DNA of 64,000 bases, from contig NZ_FNRY01000001.1 in assembly GCF_900105715.1 (NCBI RefSeq), positions 930,001 through 994,000 on the forward strand, given 5' to 3'. The position numbers and the translations under genes were made by a program. Every line of letters starts with the position of its first letter. The first letter of the stretch is position 1. Positions 18,811 to 27,477 of the stretch are shown piece after piece. The DNA is from Paramicrobacterium humi. Its GTDB lineage: Bacteria > Actinomycetota > Actinomycetes > Actinomycetales > Microbacteriaceae. The notes under the pieces were generated by a model that saw only the letters and a list, made by a program, of their open reading frames with translations, was not told the origin of the DNA and ran no database searches.

Positions 18811-19200
18811 TCAGTCTTCGGTGATGAGCGGGTACACGCCGTTCTCGTCGTGCACCTCGCGACCGGTCACCGGCGGGTTGAACACGCACACGCACTTGAT
18901 CTCGGTGCGCGGGCGCACGATGTGCTTGTCGTGATCGTTGAGCAGGTAGACGGTCCCCGGCTTGAGCTCATGCGTCTCTCCCGTGCCCTTGTCGGTGATG
19001 GTGCCCTCACCTTGCGTGATGAACACGGCCTCGATGTGGTTGGCGTACCAGAACTCGCTCTCGGTCCCCGCGTAAAGCGTGGTCTCGTGCAGCGAGAAGC
19101 CGACGCCCTCCTTGGCGAGGATGATGCGCTTGCTTCGCCAGTTGTCGGTCTTGATGTCGGCGTCGGTGTCGGTGATCTCGTCGAGTGTGCGGACGATCAT
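18811..19200 (-). CDS. ectC: L-ectoine synthase
   Basis: Closes the ring of N-gamma-acetyl-diaminobutyrate to give ectoine, the last step of osmolyte synthesis. The 129-residue protein has the whole EctC pattern: MIVRTLDEI start, the cupin strands [18 protein letters not shown] and [15 protein letters not shown], and the tail GVYPLI. Length matches the family. Its ATG overlaps the ectB stop as ATGA, so the two are coupled. It is the last gene of the operon; no ectD follows. Confidence 0.97.
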   Translation of the reverse strand: MIVRTLDEITDTDADIKTDNWRSKRIILAKEGVGFSLHETTLYAGTESEFWYANHIEAVFITQGEGTITDKGTGETHELKPGTVYLLNDHDKHIVRPRTEIKCVCVFNPPVTGREVHDENGVYPLITED

Positions 19201-20513
19201 GCGTAGCTCTCCTCTCGGCCGGGGATGATGGATGCCGAGTCGGCGAGCTCTCCCGAGGCGACGCTCGCGAAGGCTCCCTCGAGAATCTCGAGCCCGGCCT
19301 CGAGTTCCTCGTCGGTGATGGTGAGCGCGGGCAGCGCCTTGACGACCTGGCCTTCCGGCCCGGCGGTCTCGATGAGCAGTCCGCGCTCGAACGCCGCCTG
19401 GCTGACCCGATCGGCGATCTCGCCTGTCGCGCACTCGATGCCCTGCGCGAGGCCGCGGCCCTTCACGCCCACGGTGATGCCGGGCGTGACGTCGACGATC
19501 GACTGGAAGCGCTTCGCGACCTTCTCGGCCTTGGCGCGGATCTCGAAGCTGAACGCGTCGTCGGCCCAGTACGCGCGCAGCGTCTCGGCGGCCGTGGCGA
19601 AGCCCGCGCTGATGCCGCGGAACGTGCCGTTGTGCTCGCCGGGCTCCCACACGTCGAGTTCGGGCTTGATGAGCGTGAGCGCCATGGGGATGCCGTAGCC
19701 GGAGATGGACTTCGACAGGCACACCATGTCGGGAACGATCCCCGCCTCCTCGAAGCTGAAGAAGGTGCCGGTGCGGCCGCAGCCCATCTGGATGTCGTCG
19801 ATGATGAGTAGGATGTCGTGCTTGCGGCACAGCTCGGAGAGCCCACGCAGCCACTCGACGCGCGCCGGGTTGAGGCCGCCCTCGCCCTGCACGGTCTCCA
19901 CGATCACGGCCGCGGGGGTGTTGAGGCCGCTGCCGCTGTCGGTGAGCATCTTCTCGAAGTAGAAGAAGTCGGGGTAGTCGCCGTCGAAGTAGTCGTCGAA
20001 CGGCATGGGCGTGGCGTGCACGAGCGGAACGCCCGCGCCGCCGCGCTTGAGCGAGTTGCCGGTCACCGAGAGGGCGCCGAGCGTCATGCCGTGGAAGCCG
20101 TTCGTGAAGCTCACGACGGACTCACGGCCCGTGACCTTGCGGGCGAGCTTGAGCGCCGCCTCGACGGCGTTCGCTCCACCGGGCCCCGGGAAGACCATCT
20201 TGTAGTCGAGACCACGCGGCTCGAGGATGAGCGAGTTGAACGTGTCGATGAAGTCGTTTCGCGACGACGTGAACATGTCGAGCGAGTGCATGACGCGGTC
20301 GTCGCTGATGTAGTCGAGCAGCACCTTCTTGAGCGCGGGGTTGTTGTGCCCGTAGTTGAGAGCACCGGCTCCGGCGAAGAAGTCGAGGTATTCGGCGCCC
20401 TCGTCGTCGTAGAGCTTGCTGCCGCGGGCGCGGTCGAACACCACGGGCCACGAGCGGGAGTAGCTGCGCACCTCGGACTCGAGGGAAATGGTGCGGTCGG
20501 TAATGGGAGACAT
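19197..20513 (-). CDS. ectB: Diaminobutyrate-2-oxoglutarate transaminase
   Basis: Converts aspartate semialdehyde to L-2,4-diaminobutyrate using glutamate and PLP. The 438-residue class III aminotransferase shows the cofactor-site motif [15 protein letters not shown], the Lys-bearing segment [15 protein letters not shown], and the N-terminal [18 protein letters not shown]. Length is normal for EctB. It follows ectA by 48 bases and overlaps ectC by four. Confidence 0.97.
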   Translation of the reverse strand: MSPITDRTISLESEVRSYSRSWPVVFDRARGSKLYDDEGAEYLDFFAGAGALNYGHNNPALKKVLLDYISDDRVMHSLDMFTSSRNDFIDTFNSLILEPRGLDYKMVFPGPGGANAVEAALKLARKVTGRESVVSFTNGFHGMTLGALSVTGNSLKRGGAGVPLVHATPMPFDDYFDGDYPDFFYFEKMLTDSGSGLNTPAAVIVETVQGEGGLNPARVEWLRGLSELCRKHDILLIIDDIQMGCGRTGTFFSFEEAGIVPDMVCLSKSISGYGIPMALTLIKPELDVWEPGEHNGTFRGISAGFATAAETLRAYWADDAFSFEIRAKAEKVAKRFQSIVDVTPGITVGVKGRGLAQGIECATGEIADRVSQAAFERGLLIETAGPEGQVVKALPALTITDEELEAGLEILEGAFASVASGELADSASIIPGREESYA

Positions 20514-20561
20514 GGGGTTCCTAACGGTGTGAGGAAATCGAGCGGATGGACGAGGACGCCG

Positions 20562-21149
20562 CTATGGCTCAGTCGCCACCAGTTCGCGAGCATCGTCGGC
20601 GATCCCGTCGTCGAGGACGAAGATCGGGCCGATCTCATAGAGCTTCTCGGCGTCGTGCCCGTCGGGGAAGTGGGCGGGCTCGAACAGCGGGTCGACGGTG
20701 ATCGGGGCCTTCTGCCACCGCTTCGCGAACGAGGCGAACAGCTTCTGCGACGCCTCGTTGTCGTCGGTGATCGTGGTCTCGACGGAGTGCACATCGTCGG
20801 ATGCCGCGACGGCGCCGAACAGCTCGTCGAGCAGTCGCCCGGCCAGTCCCTTGCCGCGGGCGCTCTCGTCGACCGCGATCTGCCACACGAACAGGTGGTG
20901 CGGGCTCTCGGGGCGCACGTGGCCGATGACGAAGCCGACGACGCGGCCGTCGATGACGGCGACACGGCTGGTCCGGGCGAAGTCACGGCAGTACACGAGG
21001 TAGGCGTACGAGGAGTTCACGTCGAGCGTCTTCGAGTCGCGCGCGACGCGCCACATCTCGGCGGCGTGCCGAACCTCGGGTTCGACGATCAGCGCGCCCG
21101 GCGGGGTCTCGACATCATGGACAGGGGTGATCTCTTCAGTCACAGACAT
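20562..21149 (-). CDS. ectA: Diaminobutyrate acetyltransferase
   Basis: Acetylates 2,4-diaminobutyrate on the gamma nitrogen with acetyl-CoA. The 195-residue GNAT protein has WQIAVDESARGKGLAGRLL as the CoA-binding motif and the EctA-specific segments LDVNSSYAYLVYCRDFA and ETTITDDNEAS. I take the ATG at 21149 (MSVTEE); a start 13 codons upstream adds nothing conserved. First gene of ectABC. The upstream region to 21300 was inspected, but no clear sigma site could be singled out. Confidence 0.95.
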   Translation of the reverse strand: MSVTEEITPVHDVETPPGALIVEPEVRHAAEMWRVARDSKTLDVNSSYAYLVYCRDFARTSRVAVIDGRVVGFVIGHVRPESPHHLFVWQIAVDESARGKGLAGRLLDELFGAVAASDDVHSVETTITDDNEASQKLFASFAKRWQKAPITVDPLFEPAHFPDGHDAEKLYEIGPIFVLDDGIADDARELVATEP

Positions 21150-21306
21150 ATGGCCCCCGACGTTACCGAGGCCCTGTAGTCGCTTCAACAGCTGGGCGAG
21201 ATACCCGGAGACCCCTCAGATTTGCCCGATCCCGCGTGATATATGGCGGCGCGAAGTTCCGCATGATCTCGCGGGGCGGCGATCGGATGCCGCGAGCGGA
21301 GCGGCG

Positions 21307-21816
21307 TCAGAACAGCCCCAGCCAGAGCATTGTGATGAAAACGAGACCCGCGGCAAGATACGGGATCACGCCGATGAGCGCCGCCCTGACAGGGGAGCGC
21401 CGCCGCAGCGGAGCGACGCAGAGGGCGAGCGTCAGCGGCATCCAGAGATGCACGGCCCAGAAGCGCGGCGAGGCGAGCGAGAGAAGAGCGGATGCCGGCG
21501 CCTCACCGCCCGGCACGAACAGGGCGACAACGACGATGACGAGTTCGGCGAGCGCGACGAGACCGATGACGGGAGCGACCCACCAGTACAGGGTGCCGCG
21601 CCGGGAGAGCAGCACGCCGAGGCCGCCGACGACGATCGCGCCGAGAACGGCCCACACGCCCGCCGAGACGAGGCGGTCGACCTGCGTGAGCCCGCTCTGC
21701 ATGGCGCGGTAGACGATGCCGCCGAGCAGGTGCACGAGCAGCAGGTAGGCGGGGATGGTGCCGATCGACACTCCGACACGCAGCCACGGGCTGCGTCGGG
21801 TCTCGATGTCGCTCAT
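21307..21816 (-). CDS. Four- or five-helix membrane protein, unknown function
   Basis: About 169 residues with hydrophobic segments near 14-34, 50-70, 75-98, 115-130 and 145-165. It starts at the ATG at 21816. Codon use is normal for the region. No family was recognised. It runs divergently from the MFS gene at 21902 with about 85 bases between them. Confidence 0.6.
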   Translation of the reverse strand: MSDIETRRSPWLRVGVSIGTIPAYLLLVHLLGGIVYRAMQSGLTQVDRLVSAGVWAVLGAIVVGGLGVLLSRRGTLYWWVAPVIGLVALAELVIVVVALFVPGGEAPASALLSLASPRFWAVHLWMPLTLALCVAPLRRRSPVRAALIGVIPYLAAGLVFITMLWLGLF

Positions 21817-21901
21817 GGGCACAGCGTACGGGCGGCGACTGGGCGAACGGCGAACCCGTAAGCTGGACGCTTCTGCTCTTCCCCTTCACGAACGGCCCGC
21901 T

Positions 21902-23113
21902 GTGTCCTCGCACGACTCCGCGTCAGACGACGCACGCTTCCCCTGGATCGGACTGCTCACCCTCGCCGGCGCGATCTTCGTCTCGGTCACGAGCGAGTTT
22001 CTGCCGACGGGGCTGCTGCCCGACATGGCGAAGGAGCTCGACGTGAGCCTCTCGACGGCGGGCTACCTCGTCACCGTGTTCGCGGGAACGGTCGTCGTCG
22101 CGACGACGCCGCTCGCCGCCGTCACCCGCAACGTGTCGCGCAAGGCGCTCGTGGTCATCGTGCTTCTCGTGATCGCGCTCGCGAACCTGCTCGCCGCGAT
22201 CGCGCCCACCTACGAGCTGCTCGTCGGCGCGCGCATCCTCGGCGGGCTCGCGCACGGCCTGTTCTGGGCTGTCGTCGCCGCCTACTCGGCGCACCTCGTG
22301 CCCGCCCACCAGCTCGGCCGTGCCGTCGCCATCACCTCGGGCGGCGGATCGGCCGCGTTCGTGCTCGGCGTTCCCGTCGGAACGGCGCTCGGCCACCAGC
22401 TCGGCTGGCGCGCCGCCTTCGCCATCATCGCGGGCATCGTCGTCGTGCTCGCGATCGTCGTCGTGCGGTTCCTGCCGGCCGTGAACCATCAGGTCCCGCT
22501 CCGCACGGGCGAGATCGCGATTCCCGTGCGCCGCGACCGCAGCCTGCCCGGCATCATCATCGTCTGCATCGTGATTTTGTTCATGCTCACGGCGCACAAC
22601 ACGTTCTACACGTACATCGCGCCGTGGCTCGTGCAAGCGGCCGGATTCTCGGCCGACAGCGTCGCGTTCCTGCTGTTCCTGTTCGGCGGCGCCGGCGCCG
22701 TGGGCCTCGTGATCGCCGGCTTCGCCACCGACCGGTTCCCCAAGCGCGGCTTCGCGATCGCGGTGCTCGCCCTCATGGCCGCCGTGACCGTGTTCGCTCT
22801 CGCGACCGCGAACCAGGCCGTCGCGACCGCGGCGTTCGTGCTGTGGGGCGTCGCGTTCGGCGGCATCCCGGCCATGCTGCAGACGCGCATGCTGCACACC
22901 GCGTCATTCCGACTGCGCGATCTCGCCGCGGCGCTCCAGACGACCGCGTTCAACGTCGGCATCGGCGGCGGAGCGCTTCTGGGCGGCCTGATCCTCTCGC
23001 ACAGCGGCCTCGGCACGCTGCCGGCCGTCACCGTCGCACTGTTCGCCGCCGGCCTCCTTCTGAGCGTGGGAACGGATGCCGCTCGCGCCGCGCGAGCGCG
23101 CCGGGCGAGCTGA
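21902..23113 (+). CDS. MFS transporter, DHA1-like efflux family
   Basis: About 403 residues with 12 membrane helices. The loop after helix 2-3 carries a variant of motif A (SRKALVVIVLLV region), and the first half resembles AraJ/YdhP-like sugar or drug efflux proteins: VTSEFLPTGLLPDMAKELDVS is a typical start. I choose GTG at 21902, since the reading frame upstream overlaps the divergent gene and shows no membrane-protein pattern; the ribosome site is weak. Substrate unknown. Confidence 0.85.
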   Translation: MSSHDSASDDARFPWIGLLTLAGAIFVSVTSEFLPTGLLPDMAKELDVSLSTAGYLVTVFAGTVVVATTPLAAVTRNVSRKALVVIVLLVIALANLLAAIAPTYELLVGARILGGLAHGLFWAVVAAYSAHLVPAHQLGRAVAITSGGGSAAFVLGVPVGTALGHQLGWRAAFAIIAGIVVVLAIVVVRFLPAVNHQVPLRTGEIAIPVRRDRSLPGIIIVCIVILFMLTAHNTFYTYIAPWLVQAAGFSADSVAFLLFLFGGAGAVGLVIAGFATDRFPKRGFAIAVLALMAAVTVFALATANQAVATAAFVLWGVAFGGIPAMLQTRMLHTASFRLRDLAAALQTTAFNVGIGGGALLGGLILSHSGLGTLPAVTVALFAAGLLLSVGTDAARAARARRAS

Positions 23114-23280
23114 CCGAGGGCCCTGCAATCCTTGCGCGTCCTCGGCACGGTGTACGTGTGCCGTGACTGGGAGGAGGGCCCACAATGCCGCACGCTCCCG
23201 GGCTTGGCGAGTGCCAGCGGCAGTGACGCTTCGGAACGCGTTCGACACCAGCAGATGATTTCGTCGGGGAACTCCCGATC

Positions 23281-23547
23281 GTGTTCGTCTACCCCGAGTG
23301 GACAGTTGCCTATCCGCTCTGGGGCGAGCACACACCGCTCGAGCCAGAGGACCTCGGGATCAGCGGTCGCCTCGGCGAGGACCTGCGGCAGTGGCAGGCC
23401 GATTGGGAAGCGAACGTCTCTCTGGATTCCGGCTGGTCCTCGCCATCAGAAAGGTCCGCGAGGGAGGAGCGAGGACGCGAACTCGTGGACCGCCTCGAGG
23501 CCGAGCTGCTGTGCCGAGCGCAGGTGGTTCAGCGCTTCATGAGTTGA
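23281..23547 (+). CDS. Small hypothetical protein
   Basis: An 88-residue acidic protein from GTG at 23281, with many Trp (TVAYPLWGEHTPLEPEDLG, LRQWQADWEANV). The amino-acid composition and the well-kept third-position GC suggest a real gene, and similar short acidic proteins of unknown role occur in actinobacteria. No family name is offered. The 167 bases before it, after the MFS gene, show nothing I can support. Confidence 0.6.
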   Translation: MFVYPEWTVAYPLWGEHTPLEPEDLGISGRLGEDLRQWQADWEANVSLDSGWSSPSERSAREERGRELVDRLEAELLCRAQVVQRFMS

Positions 23548-23613
23548 GCTGGGCCGCAGCTCTACCGTCGGTGCGTGGGCAGGTCGCTAGGATCACCTCA
23601 TGCTGAAGAGACG

Positions 23614-23754
23614 ATGGAGCCTCGCCCTGATCCCTGCCCCTTCAGGGAGCGCTTCGATGTGATCGACGACGTCTCGCAGACACGCGACGCGATCTCGAAG
23701 GCCTGTGACGAGAACGGCACGGGTATCGTCATCCTCGCCACCCGCGGCGGGTGA
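23614..23754 (+). CDS. Very small reading frame, doubtful
   Basis: A 46-codon frame from ATG at 23614. It has mid-length helical text (DVSQTRDAISKACDENGTG) and ends in TGA at 23752. A TAGGAT hexamer at 23587 lies 7 bases before another ATG (23600), which opens a 20-codon frame overlapping it. This could be a truncated or frameshifted gene, as the two frames together look more like one protein than either alone. Kept only as a weak call. Confidence 0.22.
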   Translation: MEPRPDPCPFRERFDVIDDVSQTRDAISKACDENGTGIVILATRGG

Positions 23755-23785
23755 CAACAGCCACGTGCGATCCCAGAGGGACCAG

Positions 23786-23864
23786 CGTTACTCATAAGAA
23801 CCGTGTCGAGGATTATGAGTAACGGCGTTACTCATAATGTGCGATGCATCGATTATGACTAACG
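23786..23864. repeat. Two tandem inverted-repeat units, four copies of a 12-mer
   Basis: CGTTACTCATAA occurs at 23786 and 23826, and its reverse complement at 23813 and (with one change) 23853. Each inverted pair spans 39 bases with exactly 15 bases between arms, and one base separates the two units. It lies beyond the 3' end of the MFS gene and after a doubtful small frame. It is AT-richer than its surroundings. It could be a double operator, a recombination or REP-like element, or part of a lost gene's promoter. Confidence 0.8.
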
Positions 23865-23868
23865 GCGC

Positions 23869-25383
23869 CTACGACGCGCGGCGCAGCGTGACGAGCGACA
23901 CCACGATCGCCACCACGATGAGGCCCGCGCCGAGCCAGGACGCGATCGACACCCCGCTGCCGAACGCGGTGATCGCCGCCTCGCGAAGAGCGTTGCCGAT
24001 CGCCTCGGGCAGCTCGCCTGCCACGTGCATCGCGCCGCCGATTGTCTCACCTGCGGCCGCGGCATCCGCCCTGCTGACGCCGGCAGGGATCTCGATGTGG
24101 CCGCGGTAGGAGGCTGTCAGGACGCTGCCGAGAGTCGCGACGCCCAGCACGGATCCCAGCTCGTACGCCGTCTCTGACAGTCCAGACGCCGCTCCGGCCT
24201 TCGAGGCGGGAGCGTTGGCGAGGATGAGGTCGTTCGAGACGGTCTCGGCGCCGCCGACTCCGATGCCGAGCGCGACCATGGCGAGGGCGATTCCCCACGC
24301 GCTGACCGTGCCGCCCTGCACGGCGATGCTGCCGTAGCAGAGCACCGAGAAGCCCAGTCCGACGGCGATGACGATGTGGGCGGGCACACGTCGGACGATC
24401 GGCACGACGACGAGTCCTGCGATGATCATCGCGGCGAGTCCGGGCACGAGAACGAGTCCGGCGATCATCGGCGAGAGGCCGAGCACGAGCTGCAGGTGCT
24501 GTGTGATGAAGAACAGGCCGCCGACGAACGCGATGATGCTGAGAAGGTTGATCGCGATCGCCCCGCTGAACACCGCATTCCTGAACAGGGAGACATCGAG
24601 CAGCGGGTGCTCAAGGTGCAGCTGCCGGCGAACGAACAGAACGCCACTCACGATCGCCACGACAAGGGCGAGCCCGGACGCGATGTTCGCGCCCTGATCG
24701 ACGACGTTCTTGATCGCCCAGACGAGCGGCACCATCGTGAGCAGCACAAGCGCAGCACTCCACAGGTCGATGCGCGAGCCGACAGGGTCCTTCGACTCGC
24801 GGACGAGAAGCGGGAGCAGCACGAACAAGGGAAGCAGCACGGGAACGGCGAGCAGGAACACGGAGCCCCACCAGAAGTGCTCGAGCAGGAAGCCGCCGGC
24901 GATCGGGCCGAGCGCGCCGCCGCCGGCGAAGCCACTGCCCCACACGGCGATGGCGAGACGCCGCTGCTCGCGGTTGAGGAACAGATTGCGCAGCAGCGAG
25001 AGAGTCGAGGGCATGAGCGTCGCGCCGAACAGCCCGAGCGCCGCGCGCGCGGCGATGAGTGCTTCGGCCGTCGGCGCGAATGCCGCGAGCACCGAGACGA
25101 TGCCGAATCCTGCGGCGCCGATCAGCAGGAGCTTGCGGCGCCCGATGCGATCGCCGAGGCTGCCCATCGTCACGAGGAGTCCGGCGAGCACGAGCGGGTA
25201 CACGTCCAGGATCCAGAGCAGCTGCGTTCCGGACGGTATGAGTGCTTCCGAGATCTCGGGCAGGGCGAAGTTGAGGATCGTGTTGTCGACGGAGATCAGC
25301 AGCACGGGCAGCATGAGCACCGCGAGGCCGACCCACTCGCGCATGCCGGCCCGGGGCACCACGGGGACCTCCGCAGTCTGCAT
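23869..25383 (-). CDS. MFS transporter, DHA2-like drug efflux family
   Basis: A 504-residue, 14-helix MFS protein resembling QacA/SmvA-type drug exporters. Motif A is LGDRIGRRKLLLIG, and the early helix reads LLISVDNTILNFALPEI, where the Asp-Asn pair is typical of the family. The motif C-like Gly/Pro-rich region follows as GALGPIAGG. It starts at ATG 25383, divergent from a TetR gene, with a perfect palindrome between them. It is therefore very probably repressed by that TetR protein and induced by its ligand. Confidence 0.92.
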   Translation of the reverse strand: MQTAEVPVVPRAGMREWVGLAVLMLPVLLISVDNTILNFALPEISEALIPSGTQLLWILDVYPLVLAGLLVTMGSLGDRIGRRKLLLIGAAGFGIVSVLAAFAPTAEALIAARAALGLFGATLMPSTLSLLRNLFLNREQRRLAIAVWGSGFAGGGALGPIAGGFLLEHFWWGSVFLLAVPVLLPLFVLLPLLVRESKDPVGSRIDLWSAALVLLTMVPLVWAIKNVVDQGANIASGLALVVAIVSGVLFVRRQLHLEHPLLDVSLFRNAVFSGAIAINLLSIIAFVGGLFFITQHLQLVLGLSPMIAGLVLVPGLAAMIIAGLVVVPIVRRVPAHIVIAVGLGFSVLCYGSIAVQGGTVSAWGIALAMVALGIGVGGAETVSNDLILANAPASKAGAASGLSETAYELGSVLGVATLGSVLTASYRGHIEIPAGVSRADAAAAGETIGGAMHVAGELPEAIGNALREAAITAFGSGVSIASWLGAGLIVVAIVVSLVTLRRAS

Positions 25384-25404
25384 TTTCCACCTCCGTCGAA
25401 ACTG

Positions 25405-25420
25405 TACCGTCTGGACGGTA
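25405..25420. promoter_or_regulatory. TetR operator between efflux pump and regulator
   Basis: TACCGTC and GACGGTA flank TG, giving a perfect 16-base palindrome. It sits 21 bases upstream of the pump's ATG and 10 bases upstream of the regulator's ATG, so a bound repressor would block both. The form matches operators of many TetR proteins that control DHA2 pumps. Confidence 0.8.
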
Positions 25421-25430
25421 TAGTAGCATC

Positions 25431-25979
25431 ATGGCTGAGACCCGAACCACCGCCGACCGCCTGCTCGACTCCTTCTGCGCCCTGCTCATTGAGGGCGGCG
25501 AGAAGAGCGCGACTCTCGAGGCCGTCGCCGCGCGCGCCGGTGTCTCGAAGGGCGGCCTGCTGTACCACTTCGGATCGAAGAAGGCGCTCGTCGACGGCGT
25601 CCTCGCCCGTCTCCACCGCTTCGTCGAGGAAGACGACGTGGCCATGGCCGCGGCTCCCGAAGGACCTGTCGCCTACTTCATCCGCACGTCGACCGATGCC
25701 GGCACGCAGTACGACGTGGTGATCAACGCCACCGTGGCGCTCGCACAGGGCGGCGACCGCGACGCAACCGCCGCCCTCGCCGAGACGAGGTCTCGCTGGC
25801 ACGACGCACTCATGGCCGAGGTGCACGACGCCGACATCGCTCTTGCCCTGCTGTTCATGAGCGACGGGCTCTACTTCGCGAGCGCACTGCCCGAGGCATA
25901 TCCAGAACTCAACCGCCGCGACGCGACGGATTTCGCCGAACGGATGCTGGCGGTCGCCCGCCGCCTCACCACACGCTGA
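25431..25979 (+). CDS. TetR/AcrR family repressor
   Basis: A 182-residue regulator. The N-terminal DNA-binding domain reads LEAVAARAGVSKGGLLYHFGSKKALVDGVL (about 22-60, continuous in the protein). The C-terminal ligand domain is of the TetR_C_6-like kind. It is divergent from the efflux pump with the palindrome described at 25405 in the shared region, so it likely represses both itself and the pump. Confidence 0.9.
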   Translation: MAETRTTADRLLDSFCALLIEGGEKSATLEAVAARAGVSKGGLLYHFGSKKALVDGVLARLHRFVEEDDVAMAAAPEGPVAYFIRTSTDAGTQYDVVINATVALAQGGDRDATAALAETRSRWHDALMAEVHDADIALALLFMSDGLYFASALPEAYPELNRRDATDFAERMLAVARRLTTR

Positions 25980-26225
25980 GCAGCAGGACGCGGCAGGAAG
26001 CGCGAACGACGCTCAGCGGCATCCGAGCTCCGGGGTCTTGCGAGGTAACGCAAAGTTGCCCTCCACAGCAGGCCGCATAATCCGTTATCCACGTCTCTCC
26101 TCGAGACAAGACTTGAACACGTCGCTCATGCTGGTGTTGTGTTTGCATCTGGTTCACCGCTCCACTTCTCGACGGTGCCTATGCGGGATAAACAGTGTCT
26201 GTCTATGCCGGGGTATACAATTGCT

Positions 26226-26543
26226 ATGAAGGACGTCAAACGCAGCGAGGTCGAGCGATTCTTACGGACGATCGGGTACACGATCGAGCGCGAAACTGGT
26301 CCTCACACGTGGTGGGCAAGGGACGGTTCTCGCGCGGTTCCTCTGCCTCGTCACCGGAAGATATCGCCCGGTGTACTGCGCAGCATAGAAAAGATCGTCG
26401 GACATGTTCCTGACATCTGGAATGAGCAACGTAATGGTCCGCACAACATACAAACTCAACATCTCCCGCCAGGGTTCATGGTGGATCATCGATGCCCCCG
26501 ACATCGACTACCGCACCCAGGCACGCTCACTTGCCGGAGTTGA
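26226..26543 (+). CDS. hicA: HicA-like toxin with overlapping C-terminal extension
   Basis: The first 65 residues fit HicA, an mRNA interferase of the dsRBD-like fold: KRSEVERFLRTIGYTIER, then the catalytic-His region GPHTWWARDG, then VPLPRHRKISPGVLRSI. HicA usually ends there, but this frame runs 40 more residues in a different frame through the start of the antitoxin gene, so the extension may be an accident of a lost stop. A TATACA box at 26214 is 6 bases before the ATG, which fits leaderless transcription. The gene makes a toxin-antitoxin pair with the next one. Confidence 0.72.
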   Translation: MKDVKRSEVERFLRTIGYTIERETGPHTWWARDGSRAVPLPRHRKISPGVLRSIEKIVGHVPDIWNEQRNGPHNIQTQHLPPGFMVDHRCPRHRLPHPGTLTCRS

Positions 26544-26820
26544 CGAGATGGGACGGGACCTAGTCGCCGGCGCGCTCCGTATTGATCCCGACTCCTTCGA
26601 TCTCGACGTCGATATCGTGCGACCCGACGACGTCGCCGCCATTCTCGAGCGCGCCGCACAACTCGACGAAGAGGCGCACGTCGCTACAACGCAGGCCGCT
26701 CGCAGTCGGCGAGAAGCGGCGCACACGCTTCGTCACACCTATCGGATGTCTGTGATGGACGCTGCACGTGTCCTCGGGGTCACTCGTGCTCGCGTGTACC
26801 AGTTACTCGCCCACAAATAG
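26422..26820 (+). CDS. hicB: HicB-like antitoxin with C-terminal helix-turn-helix
   Basis: About 132 residues. The N-terminal half has the HicB partial-RNase-H-like pattern (YKLNISRQGSWWIIDAPDID, then AGVDEMGRDLVAGAL). The C-terminal end is a helix-turn-helix (SVMDAARVLGVTRARVYQLL), which would bind the pair's own promoter. Starts at 26422 or 26434 are both possible; neither has a strong ribosome site. It overlaps the toxin frame by over 100 bases, more than is usual for hicAB. The antitoxin role is inferred from family and order. Confidence 0.72.
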   Translation: MSNVMVRTTYKLNISRQGSWWIIDAPDIDYRTQARSLAGVDEMGRDLVAGALRIDPDSFDLDVDIVRPDDVAAILERAAQLDEEAHVATTQAARSRREAAHTLRHTYRMSVMDAARVLGVTRARVYQLLAHK

Positions 26821-26961
26821 TCTGCGATTTACGGGTGCTCGACGTAAAGATATTCGTCGTCGGCAAGCCAGCACTCGAACATCGACCTCGATGAGAGCAT
26901 TCGCGTACTCAGAGCGCTCTGGCGCGATTGAGTGGCGGCATCCGAGTTTCTTTTCCGTCGA

Positions 26962-26988
26962 TGTCGATTCCGTGCCTCGCCGTTCGAC
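26962..26988 (+). promoter_or_regulatory. Probable ECF42-type promoter
   Basis: TGTCGA at 26962 and CGAC at 26985 are spaced by 17 bases and lie about 50 bases before the DGPF gene. This matches the promoter form I recall for ECF42 sigma factors (TGTCGA then CGA). It suggests that the sigma factor encoded downstream controls its own operon. Confidence 0.68.
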
Positions 26989-27036
26989 GACATAGTAGAA
27001 GGACGCAGAGGCGTCCTCTTACTCAAGGAGCACACA

Positions 27037-27477
27037 ATGAAGTACATGCTGATCATGCGCAACGTGAGCGAGACGGCGGTCGAGGCCTACAAGGAGATGG
27101 ACTTCGAAGAGGTCATCAACGCGATGGGCCGATACAACGAGTCCATGATGAACGCGGGCGTGCTGCTCGCCGGCGAAGGGCTGTCGGATGCCGACGAGGG
27201 CTTCGTCGTCGACTTCGCCGCCGAGACGCCGATCGTCACCGACGGCCCGTACGGCGAGATCCACGAGTTGTTCAACGGCTTCTGGATCATCGAAGTGTCG
27301 AGCAAGGACGAGGCGATCGAATGGGCGAGCCGGTGCCCGCTCGGCCCGGGCAGCAAGCTCGAAGTGCGTCGCGTCACCGACATGACCGACTTCGAGGACT
27401 ACGCCGACAACGAGTACGTGAAGAAGGAGGAGGGCTGGCGCGACGAGCAGGCGAAGCGCGCCACGGCCAATGGCTGA
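27037..27477 (+). CDS. YCII/DGPF-domain protein of an ECF42 pair
   Basis: A 146-residue protein of the YCII-related family. The family signature DGPYGE is seen near residue 69, with a conserved core EVINAMGRYNESMMNAGVLL and the end strand LEVRRVTDM. Such proteins are the usual partners of ECF42 sigma factors; their biochemical job is not known. AAGGAG precedes the ATG by 6 bases. The stop overlaps the sigma gene by 8 bases. The frame could be read from further upstream, but no start there has a ribosome site. Confidence 0.9.
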   Translation: MKYMLIMRNVSETAVEAYKEMDFEEVINAMGRYNESMMNAGVLLAGEGLSDADEGFVVDFAAETPIVTDGPYGEIHELFNGFWIIEVSSKDEAIEWASRCPLGPGSKLEVRRVTDMTDFEDYADNEYVKKEEGWRDEQAKRATANG

